Shown here piece after piece: positions 1 through 9,497 of a stretch of DNA of 23,901 bases. The notes under the pieces were generated by a model. The model searched no databases, was not told where the DNA came from, and was given only the letters and a program-made list of their open reading frames with translations. Every line of letters starts with the position of its first letter. The first letter of the stretch is position 1. The translations under genes were made by a program, and so were the position numbers. The DNA is from a virus. The DNA is taken from positions 1 through 23,901 of IMG/VR virus record IMGVR_UViG_3300042868_009837; one strand, given 5' to 3'.

Positions 1-1
1 T

Positions 2-1468
2 AAATTTAGAACATTAAATCAAGTTGACTTTACATATAGTAGTTCATTAGATCCAACAGAAGTATCTGTTTATGAGATTGATAATTCAGGTAATGTTCAA
101 TATTACCTTTTAAAGAAACAAGTTCAAGCTATTTCTGGTGAAATTAAAACTACTGATTACGCGTTCGGTAATCCAAAGCCATATGACAAAATTACGCTAC
201 CCGAAACTAACGTTTTGGATATTGTTAAAGTTACAGATGACGATGGCAATACGTGGTATGAAACTGATTATTTAGCACAAGATACGATTTTTGAAGATAT
301 TGCTAATATACCGTTTAATGATCCGACACTAAGTGTCTATCGTAGTACAGTACCGTATATTTTAAAATTACGTCGTACGGCTCGAAGATTTGTTAGTCGT
401 GTAAGAGCTGATTATCAAACTGAATTGCAATTCGGATCCGGCGTTAGTTCTGATTCGGATGAAGAAATTATTCCAAATCCTAAAAACGTTGGATTAGGAT
501 TAGATTATTTAGCTAGAACAACGACGTCGAATATTGATCCTAGCAATTTCTTATATACTAGTACGTATGGATTAGCTCCAAACAATGTAACGTTAACCGT
601 ACAATATACGATCGGTGGTAGTATATCAGATAACGTACCTGTTAATACAATTACAACTATTAACAATATTGTGTATAATTCTGGTAATGAGATATATAGC
701 TTAGATCTTTCTTTTGTTAAGAGTTCGGTAGCCGTTAATAATCCAGTACCTGCAACAGGCGGTAAAACTCGTGATAGTATTGATAGTATACGTCAAAATG
801 CTATAGCAAACTTTGCTGCACAGAATCGTGCAATTACACGAGAGGATTATATATCTAGATGTTATTCGATGCCATCTAAATATGGTTCAATTGCTAAAGC
901 ATATATTATCGGCGATACACAACTAGATACGAATGATCGTGATTATCCGCGCGACACTGTATCGAATCCGTTAGCATTGAATTTATATGTATTGGCATAT
1001 GATGTTAATAAAAACTTAACAGCACCTAACGAAGCAATTCGAGAAAATTTAAGAACATACTTAAGCAATTATCGTATGTTAACAGATGCAATCAATATAA
1101 AAACAGCATATATTGTCAATATCGGTATTGAGTTTGAAGTAATACCTACTCCTAACTCTAATAGTAACGAAGTTTTATTACGCTGTGTTAACAGGCTCAA
1201 GCAAATGTTTGATAATGACCGTATGCAAATCAATGGACCGATCAATATTTCTAACGTTGTTAGTGAAATTGATAGATTAGAAGGTGTACAATCTGTACCA
1301 AGATTAGAGATTGTAAACTTAACAGATATGAATAAAGGCTATGCCGGGAATGTTTATGATATTAACGCAGCTACTAAAAACGGAATTGTTTATCCTAGCC
1401 TAGATCCATGTATTTTTGAGATAAAATATCCTAACGTTGACATTAAAGGACGCGTGGTAAAACCTTAA
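2..1468 (+). CDS. gp6: Baseplate wedge protein, T4 gp6-like (5' partial)
   Basis: The reading frame is open from base 2 to the TAA at 1466-1468, so the gene enters from outside the window and at least 488 residues are present. A TTG at 215 lies in this frame, but the upstream codons read as ordinary protein and no Shine-Dalgarno precedes it, so it is not the true start. In T4, two gp6 copies and one gp7 form the heterotrimer at the core of each wedge and hold the baseplate ring together. The second half looks like the conserved gp6 / baseplate J C-terminal region: a segment reading QNRAITREDY near nt 823-850 (entry to the fold), then LRTYLSNYRMLTDAINI with IVNIGIEFEV near nt 1050-1140, and a final NISNVVSEIDRLEGVQSV. 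T4 gp6 is about 660 aa, so perhaps a quarter is missing. The next gene follows after 11 nt, consistent with a tail operon. Family assignment is fairly secure; the N-terminus is unseen. Confidence 0.82.
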   Translation, partial: KFRTLNQVDFTYSSSLDPTEVSVYEIDNSGNVQYYLLKKQVQAISGEIKTTDYAFGNPKPYDKITLPETNVLDIVKVTDDDGNTWYETDYLAQDTIFEDIANIPFNDPTLSVYRSTVPYILKLRRTARRFVSRVRADYQTELQFGSGVSSDSDEEIIPNPKNVGLGLDYLARTTTSNIDPSNFLYTSTYGLAPNNVTLTVQYTIGGSISDNVPVNTITTINNIVYNSGNEIYSLDLSFVKSSVAVNNPVPATGGKTRDSIDSIRQNAIANFAAQNRAITREDYISRCYSMPSKYGSIAKAYIIGDTQLDTNDRDYPRDTVSNPLALNLYVLAYDVNKNLTAPNEAIRENLRTYLSNYRMLTDAINIKTAYIVNIGIEFEVIPTPNSNSNEVLLRCVNRLKQMFDNDRMQINGPINISNVVSEIDRLEGVQSVPRLEIVNLTDMNKGYAGNVYDINAATKNGIVYPSLDPCIFEIKYPNVDIKGRVVKP

Positions 1469-1479
1469 GGAAGTAAAGA

Positions 1480-2628
1480 ATGATACAATTATATTACCCA
1501 GAACGAGATACTACAATATACGAACGATTTCCGGACAAAAACACGGGAATAGACCAGATGCTTGAACTAATAAAAATAGCATCTGGCTCAGCTTTTGAAG
1601 GCGTAATTCAAGCTAATACATATAACAGTAGAATCTTATTGGACTTTGGTAGTCAAATAACAGCTATAACAACAGCTATAGCTGCTGGAGATATTCCGAA
1701 AATTGGACCACTAAATGTCGGTAGTGCATCAGTATACTTAACACTCAAATGTGCATATGCTAGCGACCTGCCACTAGTTCATTCAATCTATGCATATCCA
1801 ATATATGAAACATGGACCAATGGTACTGGTAATTTTAATGATTTGCCCGAAACAACCAATGGAGTTTCTTGGTATTATACAAATAATAAAACACAGGCCA
1901 ACCGTTGGGCTACTGGTTCAGCTCCTAGTTATAATGACTTTAGTGTTACGAATCGCTTGGGCGGCGGTGCATGGTATACTGGTTCGGGGTATGAAGCAAT
2001 ACATACATTTAATGGCGGTACAACGTTAGATGTGCGAATGGATATTACAGATATCGTTAAAAAATGGACCGATAATACAATTACGAATTACGGTATGATT
2101 ATAAAACGTTCGACGGCAAATGAACGTTCAAATGATATTTTTGGTACACTTAAATTCTTTGGGTTAGATACACATACAATTTATGTACCAAGATTAGAAG
2201 TTGCTTGGGATGATAGTATACAAACCGGTACCGGATCTATATCTCAAATTACTAATGACATTTTTATTCCGTATATAAAAAACATACGTAATGAATATCG
2301 TGAAGCTGATAAAGCTATTTTTAGAATAGCCGCTAGACCAGAATTTCCGTTACGTTCATATACAACTAGTTCTCACTATGCTACTGAATATCGTTTACCT
2401 ACATCTAGTTATTATAGTATTACAGATGCAGTAACAAATGAAACGATTATTCCATTTGATACATATGCAACGCGCATTAGTTGTGATAGTAACGGTAGTT
2501 TCTTTAAACTTAGACTAAATACATTTCAACCAGAACGTTATTATAAAATAGTATTAAAGGTAGAACGTTCGGGCGGAAATGATGTACAAATATTTGGCGA
2601 AGGATTCTACTTTAAAGTGGTAAGATAA
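1480..2628 (+). CDS. DNRLRE-domain virion protein (tail/baseplate associated)
   Basis: This 382-aa protein starts at ATG 1480 behind a good Shine-Dalgarno (AAGGAAG, 1467-1473 region). Residues about 9-245 follow the DNRLRE beta-sandwich pattern: DTTIYERFPD at the start, RILLDFG at 51-57, ASVYLTLKC at 83-91, the YETWTNGTGNFND block at 109-121 where family members carry a Trp-Glu/Thr-Trp signature, and DITDIVKKW with NYGMIIK at 188-209. The remaining part (about 265-382) is beta-rich with an Ig/FN3-like feel and ends in GFYFKVVR. DNRLRE domains occur in secreted and surface proteins, often ones acting on glycans. Its place directly after gp6 suggests a baseplate or fibre-attachment component, possibly binding a host surface glycan. 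That role is inferred. Its stop codon overlaps the next start by one base (TAATG), so translation is probably coupled. Confidence 0.7.
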   Translation: MIQLYYPERDTTIYERFPDKNTGIDQMLELIKIASGSAFEGVIQANTYNSRILLDFGSQITAITTAIAAGDIPKIGPLNVGSASVYLTLKCAYASDLPLVHSIYAYPIYETWTNGTGNFNDLPETTNGVSWYYTNNKTQANRWATGSAPSYNDFSVTNRLGGGAWYTGSGYEAIHTFNGGTTLDVRMDITDIVKKWTDNTITNYGMIIKRSTANERSNDIFGTLKFFGLDTHTIYVPRLEVAWDDSIQTGTGSISQITNDIFIPYIKNIRNEYREADKAIFRIAARPEFPLRSYTTSSHYATEYRLPTSSYYSITDAVTNETIIPFDTYATRISCDSNGSFFKLRLNTFQPERYYKIVLKVERSGGNDVQIFGEGFYFKVVR

Positions 2629-5054
2629 TGAATAGATTTACAAATAGAAATTTGACGTCTGAACGTTTAGAGTATGATCTAAACGAAATGCTTGTCGGCA
2701 TAATGCAAGGCGAGTTTCCAGATGATGAGATATATAAAGCTGGCAAATTAACGCCATATACGTTAACACAAACCATTAATGGTATTAGTACAGACGTTCC
2801 TAAACCCGATGTAGAACTTAGAAACGGTTTGAATATATTAATGGTTTCGTCAGGTTCGGGCAAATTTGCTGAATACAAAATTGATAAAACATATCCAACA
2901 GTAACCGAGGAAGATTTAGATGAATTGATCGATGAAGAATGGGGTTACTTTATTAAACAAGACGTTTTACGTCCAGTAACTGAAACTGGTCTATTTTTAA
3001 TCAATACAGAAATTGAACTCAATCCGGCAGATTACCACGATGCTTATATACAACGTGGCCCGGCTCGTATTAACGATCGTTTAGCATTGGATGAAGATTT
3101 AGACTATGTAGTACGTACAACGTTTTGTGTGTATTACGTAGAAAATGGCGTAGCATTACCAATACCAAATTATCAAACACTTGAAGTATTATTAGTTGAA
3201 CGTGGTTTAACATATGATTCTATACAAGAAGCTACTGTTGAGCAGTTAGCTAACTATGATATGAACTTGGATGGATCGTTTATTGGAGACCGTACGGCTG
3301 ATAAACCAGCTGATGCATTAGAAGAATTTCAATACCGTCAAGTACTAGATAGAAGTCGCGATTGGAATCAACGTGTAAGATTTGATAGTGGATATCGACC
3401 AAAAACTCCATTTTTTAGAGATCCTGGAGATTACATGAAACCTTCTAATTACGAAGGCGGTACAGGTACATCTGATATTTATGTTAGTAGTGATCCTAAT
3501 GATTTATACTTTGATTTAACTTTTCAAAAACAAACATATAAAGAAAAATTACGTGCTAAGTATGAAGGACGTATGATTATATTGTCCTGGCCAGTACCGT
3601 ACACTACCGCTGCAGCCGAATCAAATACGCAGATAAATTCTGATGATTTAGTTTATAATGTACGTATGATGGTTAATGGCTTCTGGAAACAAGTTATCGA
3701 TGCCAATGTATTTAGACTATATGCTTCAATAAATGAATATGATTTATCAACATTTATAGCCGAACGTGCACAGATTGATGGTGATAATATTAATGAATTG
3801 TACGGAGAACGTGGTTTAATAAATTTACTAATTAGTGCCGGCGGCATTGATGTCGTTCAAAATACAGGCGATAATAGTCCGGTTTGGAATGACTTTCCGC
3901 ATATCGTAGAAGCAAATCGTTTAGATATAGACGAATATAAAAACTACTTAGATAATTTTAGTAATGCGGGAGCTCCATTTGATATTAATAACTTAAAGCC
4001 ATATGAGCCGGAAGGTAGTATGATGTATTACCCGGCCGTACAAGTACTTGCATTACAACAACAAGTCAGTGAGCAACAAGAAATCGAAGCATTAAGAATT
4101 CATATACAAGAACTATGGCCACAATTAGCTGCCCGCGTAGCTTCGTTAGATTTAATAGCAATGGCACTACCTCAAAATTATGCAGCTTACTATAATTCTA
4201 AATTCGGAACAAACAGTCCATTATATAAAATCATGACAGCCGCTTCGCCGTATAAATACATTAAAAGAAAAAGACGCGGTGTAACGGAAAAAGATACTAG
4301 AACAAACCTATTAGAAATGTTTGAACGCAACGAACGTATTTCTGCCGGAGCATTTAATGATCCATCGGACGCGGATCGTATTGTAGGTGTTAGTAAATGG
4401 GGACGTGTTTGGAATAACCAACCGGACAGTTTTGGAATAAATGCAATTGATGTAATTATTGCAGTCGGCAATACGGCATATGCTGGTTATTTATTTGCTG
4501 AGGCTGTTTCTGATTTAAGCAATCTAGGAAAAAACGCATTGCCAAGAAATCAAGCGTCGGTACGTAAACGCGCATTAATTAAAGATGCATCATATGTTAG
4601 AGGTATGATCGAATATGAACTAGGCCTAGTAATACAAGCTAAAGATTTATATAAACGTGCATCAGATGCCGATATTATGGTATCGACACTTAATGAAGCA
4701 ATTGCCGAAGCTAAGGATTTTATTATAGAAGTAGATACTTTATTAATCAATGCTGATTCAGTAACCGAGTTTCAAGATATTTATACTAGAATATTAGCGT
4801 TAAATACTGCACTATCATCGTTTAATGACGATGGATTAGAGTTTTGTGATCAGGTACGTAAAGATTGTGATTTCTTATTTCTTTCACAGCTAGATCGTTT
4901 ATATAAAGGTGTACAATACTTTAGACAACGAGTTCATGATGAAATAGGTAATAGATCAAAGTTCGGCGTCGTTTGGAGTTCTAGTGCAAGATCTATAATA
5001 GAACAGTATTTACCCGGTAAGACATTCGATGATTATTTACCTACCGAAGAATAA
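2628..5054 (+). CDS. Large structural protein of unknown family, probably baseplate
   Basis: An 808-aa protein that I cannot assign to a family. Its ATG shares a base with the stop of the preceding gene, and it ends 5 nt before the next gene, so it sits inside the wedge/tail gene cluster. The first 460 residues are mixed alpha/beta and acidic, with runs such as TVTEEDLDELIDEEWG near 85-100. A Gln/Glu-rich stretch near 470-512 (LALQQQVSEQQEIEALRI) could form a coiled coil. The rest is largely helical and charged, with KRKRR near 545. There is no signal peptide, membrane segment or recognisable enzyme motif. By position it could be the functional replacement of a T4 wedge component (gp7, gp8 or gp53), but nothing in the sequence proves this. 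Confidence 0.6.
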   Translation: MNRFTNRNLTSERLEYDLNEMLVGIMQGEFPDDEIYKAGKLTPYTLTQTINGISTDVPKPDVELRNGLNILMVSSGSGKFAEYKIDKTYPTVTEEDLDELIDEEWGYFIKQDVLRPVTETGLFLINTEIELNPADYHDAYIQRGPARINDRLALDEDLDYVVRTTFCVYYVENGVALPIPNYQTLEVLLVERGLTYDSIQEATVEQLANYDMNLDGSFIGDRTADKPADALEEFQYRQVLDRSRDWNQRVRFDSGYRPKTPFFRDPGDYMKPSNYEGGTGTSDIYVSSDPNDLYFDLTFQKQTYKEKLRAKYEGRMIILSWPVPYTTAAAESNTQINSDDLVYNVRMMVNGFWKQVIDANVFRLYASINEYDLSTFIAERAQIDGDNINELYGERGLINLLISAGGIDVVQNTGDNSPVWNDFPHIVEANRLDIDEYKNYLDNFSNAGAPFDINNLKPYEPEGSMMYYPAVQVLALQQQVSEQQEIEALRIHIQELWPQLAARVASLDLIAMALPQNYAAYYNSKFGTNSPLYKIMTAASPYKYIKRKRRGVTEKDTRTNLLEMFERNERISAGAFNDPSDADRIVGVSKWGRVWNNQPDSFGINAIDVIIAVGNTAYAGYLFAEAVSDLSNLGKNALPRNQASVRKRALIKDASYVRGMIEYELGLVIQAKDLYKRASDADIMVSTLNEAIAEAKDFIIEVDTLLINADSVTEFQDIYTRILALNTALSSFNDDGLEFCDQVRKDCDFLFLSQLDRLYKGVQYFRQRVHDEIGNRSKFGVVWSSSARSIIEQYLPGKTFDDYLPTEE

Positions 5055-5059
5055 ATACT

Positions 5060-8000
5060 ATGTCATTAGATAGATTTTCCAATAAAGAAGAGATTTTAGA
5101 AACAACAGGTATTACGAGAGGTGTAGTATGGAACGCAGATGAAGTTGATTCATTAGTTCTAGACGTTAAAACAGTTACGCCTGATAGTACTCCTAAAATC
5201 GAAATGCATGTATATTCGCCAACAGGTGATTATATAACTAGTTCTAATCCAACTAACTTTCTAATACGTGATAGTAAGATGTATATTAACTATGCATCTG
5301 AGTTAAACGCGTTAGGATTACGACGCGGCTTATTTGAAGTAGCCGTTAACGTACATAACGATATCGTCGGTAGTAATGACAATCGTTTATTACAAATCAA
5401 AGAAATATCTCCGGACCGTAGGGAAATGTTGGTACGTTTAGTACCACTACCAGACGAAGTACGTGATAAATATAGCGGATTAGTAAACGATTATTTAACC
5501 GAATATGCTAATCCATATGCAGCCGATTTAGCTGTTAATTTTGGCAATAACAATATTGTTAAAATTATAAATCAAAAAGATTGGGACAATGAAGAAGATA
5601 TGGTAATCCGTTTATATTCGGCATTACCTGATTCTGTACAATTAAATAATGTGTTTTGGATTGTTGAGGAGTTAGCAGATCCATATTTTGATAATATCGA
5701 TTTATCTATTCCATTACCAACGCCACAAACTACAACGTTACGTGGTCCTAATTTTGACGTGAGTAGTAATTACAATACTATTACCGAAACAGAATTTAAA
5801 AACTGGAATGATTTATTAGATGCGAATTTATCCACATCACAACGAGTAATAGATCGTTATTTTTCAGGATCATTGTCAGGCGTTACGTTAGGTATTGATT
5901 ATACAGCATTTGATAACTTTGTATTTTATAGTTCAGCAGCAGAACGCATAGCTAACTTTAAATACAAAATGGAAATGTTAGAATTTTATAACAATCGTTT
6001 AGTTGTTTTAAATGGCGTTTCTGGCTCAGATTCTGGTTCACTTACTAATAACGTTGCTATTACACAGCAACGCGTTGATAATATTATTGGAACGTTTGAT
6101 GGCTTCGAACGTTGGTTGTATTATGAGCCAACAGCTAGTCTAACAACACATGGCGTATCTGGTAGTTTCATTGGCTCAGATGGATATGCTATTACACCAT
6201 GGCCTAAATATTTATCGGCTAGTCAATACTATGTACATCATACTACATCTAGTTTAGGTACGAATTGGTTTAACGGGTTTTATGCTACGGCATCTGCATA
6301 TGATGTTGAAAATGCTAATGCGTTAGTAAAAACAATACCGGAACATATCCGTACGGATGTTAATAATGATCAGTACGAATTGTTTGTTAACATGATCGGT
6401 CATCACTTTGATATACTTTATACGTATGTTGAAGCATTAACAAAAACATATCGTCCGGAAGAACAACCTAAATTAGGCGCTAGTCGTGAATCTATTTACG
6501 AGATAGCTAAATCAATGGGTTGGACATTAGCTAATGGCAATCAAGCTTCTTCGCTTTGGAAATATAAGTTAGGTACGAATGCATCTGGTAGTTATCAAAG
6601 TACAGGTAGTTTATTTAGTAAAACAGACGAAGACATAACTACAGAAGTTTGGAGACGTATTGTCAACAACTTACCATATCTTTTAAAAACAAAAGGTACG
6701 GAACGTAGTGTAAAAGCATTAATGTCATGTTATGGCATTCCACAAACATTGTTAAGTATACGCGAATATGGCGGCCCAAAAGTAGAAGAAAACGTACCAA
6801 CACTAATCGAAGATCGTTACTCATATGTATTAGATACAAATAATGATAAAATAACCAGCCTGGCTATTAAATCATTTGGTTCATATTCTTCGAGTATCGG
6901 CCAATGGGGTATTCAGCGCGGAGGAGCTAGAAATAGTTATGCTATAGCTCCAATGGCACGTGAGTGGAGATTTTCACCACAAGTAACAGAGTCGATGGTT
7001 TTAGCAGCTACACGTGTCGCTACAACGCGTTTGCAATCATTGATTGTGTTAGAATATACCGGATCATATTCAGGTAGTGATAAATACGGCCGTATATTAT
7101 ATGCACATAGCGATGCTGATAATACACCTGCAAATGCTGTGACATTTTACGATTCAACAGAATGGTTGCCATTATATGATGGCGATATGTGGAACATACG
7201 TTGGTGGTGGGAAACAACTGGCGAGCATTATAATACTGGTTCAAATATTGATACTACTTATTATATACAAGTGCAAAAAGCTAGCGATTTTATCAATGGA
7301 AAGATTATACATAGTAGTAGTTTATCCGTCATGCCAGATAGTAATACAAATCAGTATACATCATGGGCAGGTGGCGGCAGCGCGTGTGAAATTGATTTGT
7401 GTAATAGAGTGGTTCCAGATACTTATCATTTAGCATCGGATCTTAATACTAATTACCCGAGCTTAAACCTAAACCTAGCTAACAAACCTAAATTTAGAGG
7501 ATATTTACAAGAATATCGCGAATGGCTAGAACCGTTAACACAAGCAGCATTTGATGAACATACACTCAATCCAACTAGTTATGTATCTGGATTGAGTCCG
7601 ACAAGTAGTTATGATACATTAATACGTCATTATCCATTTGGTAGTGATACTATAGCAATTAATCATAATTTATTTAGTTCTATAACAAGTAGTCATCCCG
7701 CAAATACTATAAAAAACTTTACCGGAGCTACTATAGGAAATACATATAGTACTATCGCGGCCGGAGTACCAGCTGATTTAGAGTTAGGACATTACACGCC
7801 AATAGAAGAAACATATTATGTGCAAGGCGTATCTCTTGGTGGTAGTCTACCTCGTTCAGAAAAGATTCGTTTGGAAGATAATTACTTGATACGTAGATTA
7901 TCTCCGACAAATACTGCAGAACGCTCTAGCTTTGATTATGCTCCAATCGATACAAATCGTGTCGGTTTGTTTTATAGTCATGCCGATCAAGTTAATAAAG

Positions 8001-9454
8001 ATATTTTTAATCAGATTGGCGATGTTGCTTTAGATGATTTTGTTGGCGATCCAAATCATGAGTTTGAATATCAGTATCCAGACTTGTTCCATTTTTCTAA
8101 GAATTATTGGAAAAAGTATACGGACCGTAACGATGTTAATGCTTATATTAGAATCTTTAGTCAATTTGACTTTAGTTTATTTAATCAAATCAAACAATTG
8201 TTGCCAGCCCGTGTTGATGAAGCAATGGGTCTTTTAATTGAACCGCATGCTTTAGAGCGTGTTAAAGTTCCATTAACAAAACGTCCGCAAGTAGAGAATC
8301 CACAATATGACGTTGAATTTACACGTCCTATTACTAGCGCTAGCGCAGAATATATGATGTATAATGCTAGTGTTGCTGTTACTGAAAATGTTATAGACGT
8401 TGAAAGTTTATATCACTACGGCACATATAATGGATATGACGAGACAGGCGATACTTGGTTTGCTAATACATATGTAGGCGCTACGAGTGGAGCAATGGAT
8501 TATTGTATAATAGAAATTAATCCAGTCGATGCTTTACCTAGTGCTACTGCTTCTATAAGTGATGTATTTAGTAAAAATACACAACCATACGATCCATGGA
8601 ATGTTACCGGAGCTTCTACTTTAAAAGAAGCTATCACATCAAATGATTCGGATAATAAATATGCTTATTTTTTATTTAACTCATTAGTTGTTATACCACA
8701 GACATCAGATGATTTATATATTGTTTTTGATGTACTATCGCAATTTGATACTAATGATTCATTTGATATCGATATTTGGCAACGAAGATTGGGCGGCACT
8801 GATTATAGTTTATCATTAACTACGGAAATACAATTATTGGACAGTAATAATACTATAATTTCTATTATAGAATCTATTAATAGTAACGTTACATTAACGT
8901 CGACATCTAGTCGTACGCGTATTACATTTACAAATATACATGTGCCGGCATATGTTAGCAAATTAGCAGTTAAACTAGTATTTAGTTGTATCGATCCTAC
9001 CACGCAACTAGGTCCTATAATAGAAAAAGTTTCAATTATACGAAATATAAAAGAAGTTTGTCATTCACCATTAATGCCAATAATAGAATCATATCGTCCA
9101 AGTAATATATATCAACAAGTTGTATATCATTATTCCGGTAGTGGTACTAACCTTTCACTTCGTGATCGCAACGCACAACATGCGTATAGTCAAAGTTTAG
9201 GATTATATTATAGTCAAAGTTTAATACCGGCTACGTACATGGATGATCAATTCGATCAGTATGAAAATGCTCGATATAATGGTTGTCGTATTTCGTCTCC
9301 GGATATTAATATAGCATCTAAGATTGCAGCGATTGGCAATACGCCGGTTATTGAAGTGTATGAAACCAATCCAAACCAATTAATATTTACTCAAAATCCT
9401 GAGTCTAGAGGTAATACAGGTAATACGGAAGCTGGTAATTTATTGGTTAGATAA
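5060..9454 (+). CDS. Giant tail/baseplate protein with tail-protein-I/gp7-like segment and LamG-like segment
   Basis: At 1464 residues this is the largest gene in the window. Residues about 1-130 form a beta domain ending in LLQIKEISPDRREM, a motif I recognise from large phage structural proteins. Near 536-574 lies LPYLLKTKGTERSVKAL followed by CYGIPQTLLSIREYGG. This resembles the P2 gpI / T4 gp7 type of wedge protein, which contacts gp6. A beta-rich stretch (about 600-870) ends in FRGYLQEYREWLEPLT and has the look of a LamG/concanavalin-like sandwich. Near 1010-1070 comes a second conserved block, IRIFSQFDFSLFNQIKQL followed by LLIEPHALERVKVPLTKRP. The last 90 residues are Tyr/Asn-rich and end NPNQLIFTQNPESRGN. 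T4 gp7 is about 1030 aa, so this protein is longer. I infer the gp7-type wedge component with inserted adhesion-like domains. The start follows the previous stop by 5 nt with only a weak Shine-Dalgarno. Confidence 0.6.
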   Translation: MSLDRFSNKEEILETTGITRGVVWNADEVDSLVLDVKTVTPDSTPKIEMHVYSPTGDYITSSNPTNFLIRDSKMYINYASELNALGLRRGLFEVAVNVHNDIVGSNDNRLLQIKEISPDRREMLVRLVPLPDEVRDKYSGLVNDYLTEYANPYAADLAVNFGNNNIVKIINQKDWDNEEDMVIRLYSALPDSVQLNNVFWIVEELADPYFDNIDLSIPLPTPQTTTLRGPNFDVSSNYNTITETEFKNWNDLLDANLSTSQRVIDRYFSGSLSGVTLGIDYTAFDNFVFYSSAAERIANFKYKMEMLEFYNNRLVVLNGVSGSDSGSLTNNVAITQQRVDNIIGTFDGFERWLYYEPTASLTTHGVSGSFIGSDGYAITPWPKYLSASQYYVHHTTSSLGTNWFNGFYATASAYDVENANALVKTIPEHIRTDVNNDQYELFVNMIGHHFDILYTYVEALTKTYRPEEQPKLGASRESIYEIAKSMGWTLANGNQASSLWKYKLGTNASGSYQSTGSLFSKTDEDITTEVWRRIVNNLPYLLKTKGTERSVKALMSCYGIPQTLLSIREYGGPKVEENVPTLIEDRYSYVLDTNNDKITSLAIKSFGSYSSSIGQWGIQRGGARNSYAIAPMAREWRFSPQVTESMVLAATRVATTRLQSLIVLEYTGSYSGSDKYGRILYAHSDADNTPANAVTFYDSTEWLPLYDGDMWNIRWWWETTGEHYNTGSNIDTTYYIQVQKASDFINGKIIHSSSLSVMPDSNTNQYTSWAGGGSACEIDLCNRVVPDTYHLASDLNTNYPSLNLNLANKPKFRGYLQEYREWLEPLTQAAFDEHTLNPTSYVSGLSPTSSYDTLIRHYPFGSDTIAINHNLFSSITSSHPANTIKNFTGATIGNTYSTIAAGVPADLELGHYTPIEETYYVQGVSLGGSLPRSEKIRLEDNYLIRRLSPTNTAERSSFDYAPIDTNRVGLFYSHADQVNKDIFNQIGDVALDDFVGDPNHEFEYQYPDLFHFSKNYWKKYTDRNDVNAYIRIFSQFDFSLFNQIKQLLPARVDEAMGLLIEPHALERVKVPLTKRPQVENPQYDVEFTRPITSASAEYMMYNASVAVTENVIDVESLYHYGTYNGYDETGDTWFANTYVGATSGAMDYCIIEINPVDALPSATASISDVFSKNTQPYDPWNVTGASTLKEAITSNDSDNKYAYFLFNSLVVIPQTSDDLYIVFDVLSQFDTNDSFDIDIWQRRLGGTDYSLSLTTEIQLLDSNNTIISIIESINSNVTLTSTSSRTRITFTNIHVPAYVSKLAVKLVFSCIDPTTQLGPIIEKVSIIRNIKEVCHSPLMPIIESYRPSNIYQQVVYHYSGSGTNLSLRDRNAQHAYSQSLGLYYSQSLIPATYMDDQFDQYENARYNGCRISSPDINIASKIAAIGNTPVIEVYETNPNQLIFTQNPESRGNTGNTEAGNLLVR
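9185..9223 (+). repeat. 15-nt direct repeat within the 1464-aa tail gene
   Basis: The 15-mer TATAGTCAAAGTTTA occurs at 9185-9199 and again at 9209-9223, a 24-nt period. In protein it gives YSQSL twice (YSQSLGLYYSQSL). It is probably a small in-frame duplication inside a Tyr/Ser-rich region of a virion protein, with no evident regulatory role. Confidence 0.5.
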
Positions 9455-9468
9455 TTAATCAGAACTGT

Positions 9469-9476
9469 ATATTTAT
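9469..9476 (+). promoter_or_regulatory. Candidate late promoter, ATATTTAT motif (site 1)
   Basis: ATATTTAT lies in the 43-nt gap before the 225-aa structural gene, ending 21 nt before its ATG. It is followed by an A/T-rich spacer and AATAGGA, which serves as the ribosome binding site. The same octamer occurs in four other gaps of this window. Confidence 0.5.
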
Positions 9477-9497
9477 TTAAAATAATAGGAATTTGAT

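Noticed and set aside
215-1468. TTG at 215 as the start of the gp6-like gene
   Set aside because: The same frame is open back to base 2 with protein-like composition and no Shine-Dalgarno before the TTG; the gene is simply cut by the window edge.
3475-6215. ATATTTAT copies at 3475-3482, 4777-4784 and 6208-6215 as promoters
   Set aside because: They are inside coding sequence with no gene start soon after, as expected by chance in AT-rich DNA.
1790-8237. Alternative-frame + strand open frames at 1790-2029, 7176-7433 and 8034-8237
   Set aside because: They are nested in real genes in another frame and their translations look like frameshifted coding sequence.
8337-8346. Palindrome GCGCTAGCGC
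   Set aside because: It lies inside the 1464-aa gene and encodes a plain Ser-Ala-Ser-Ala stretch; most likely a codon coincidence.
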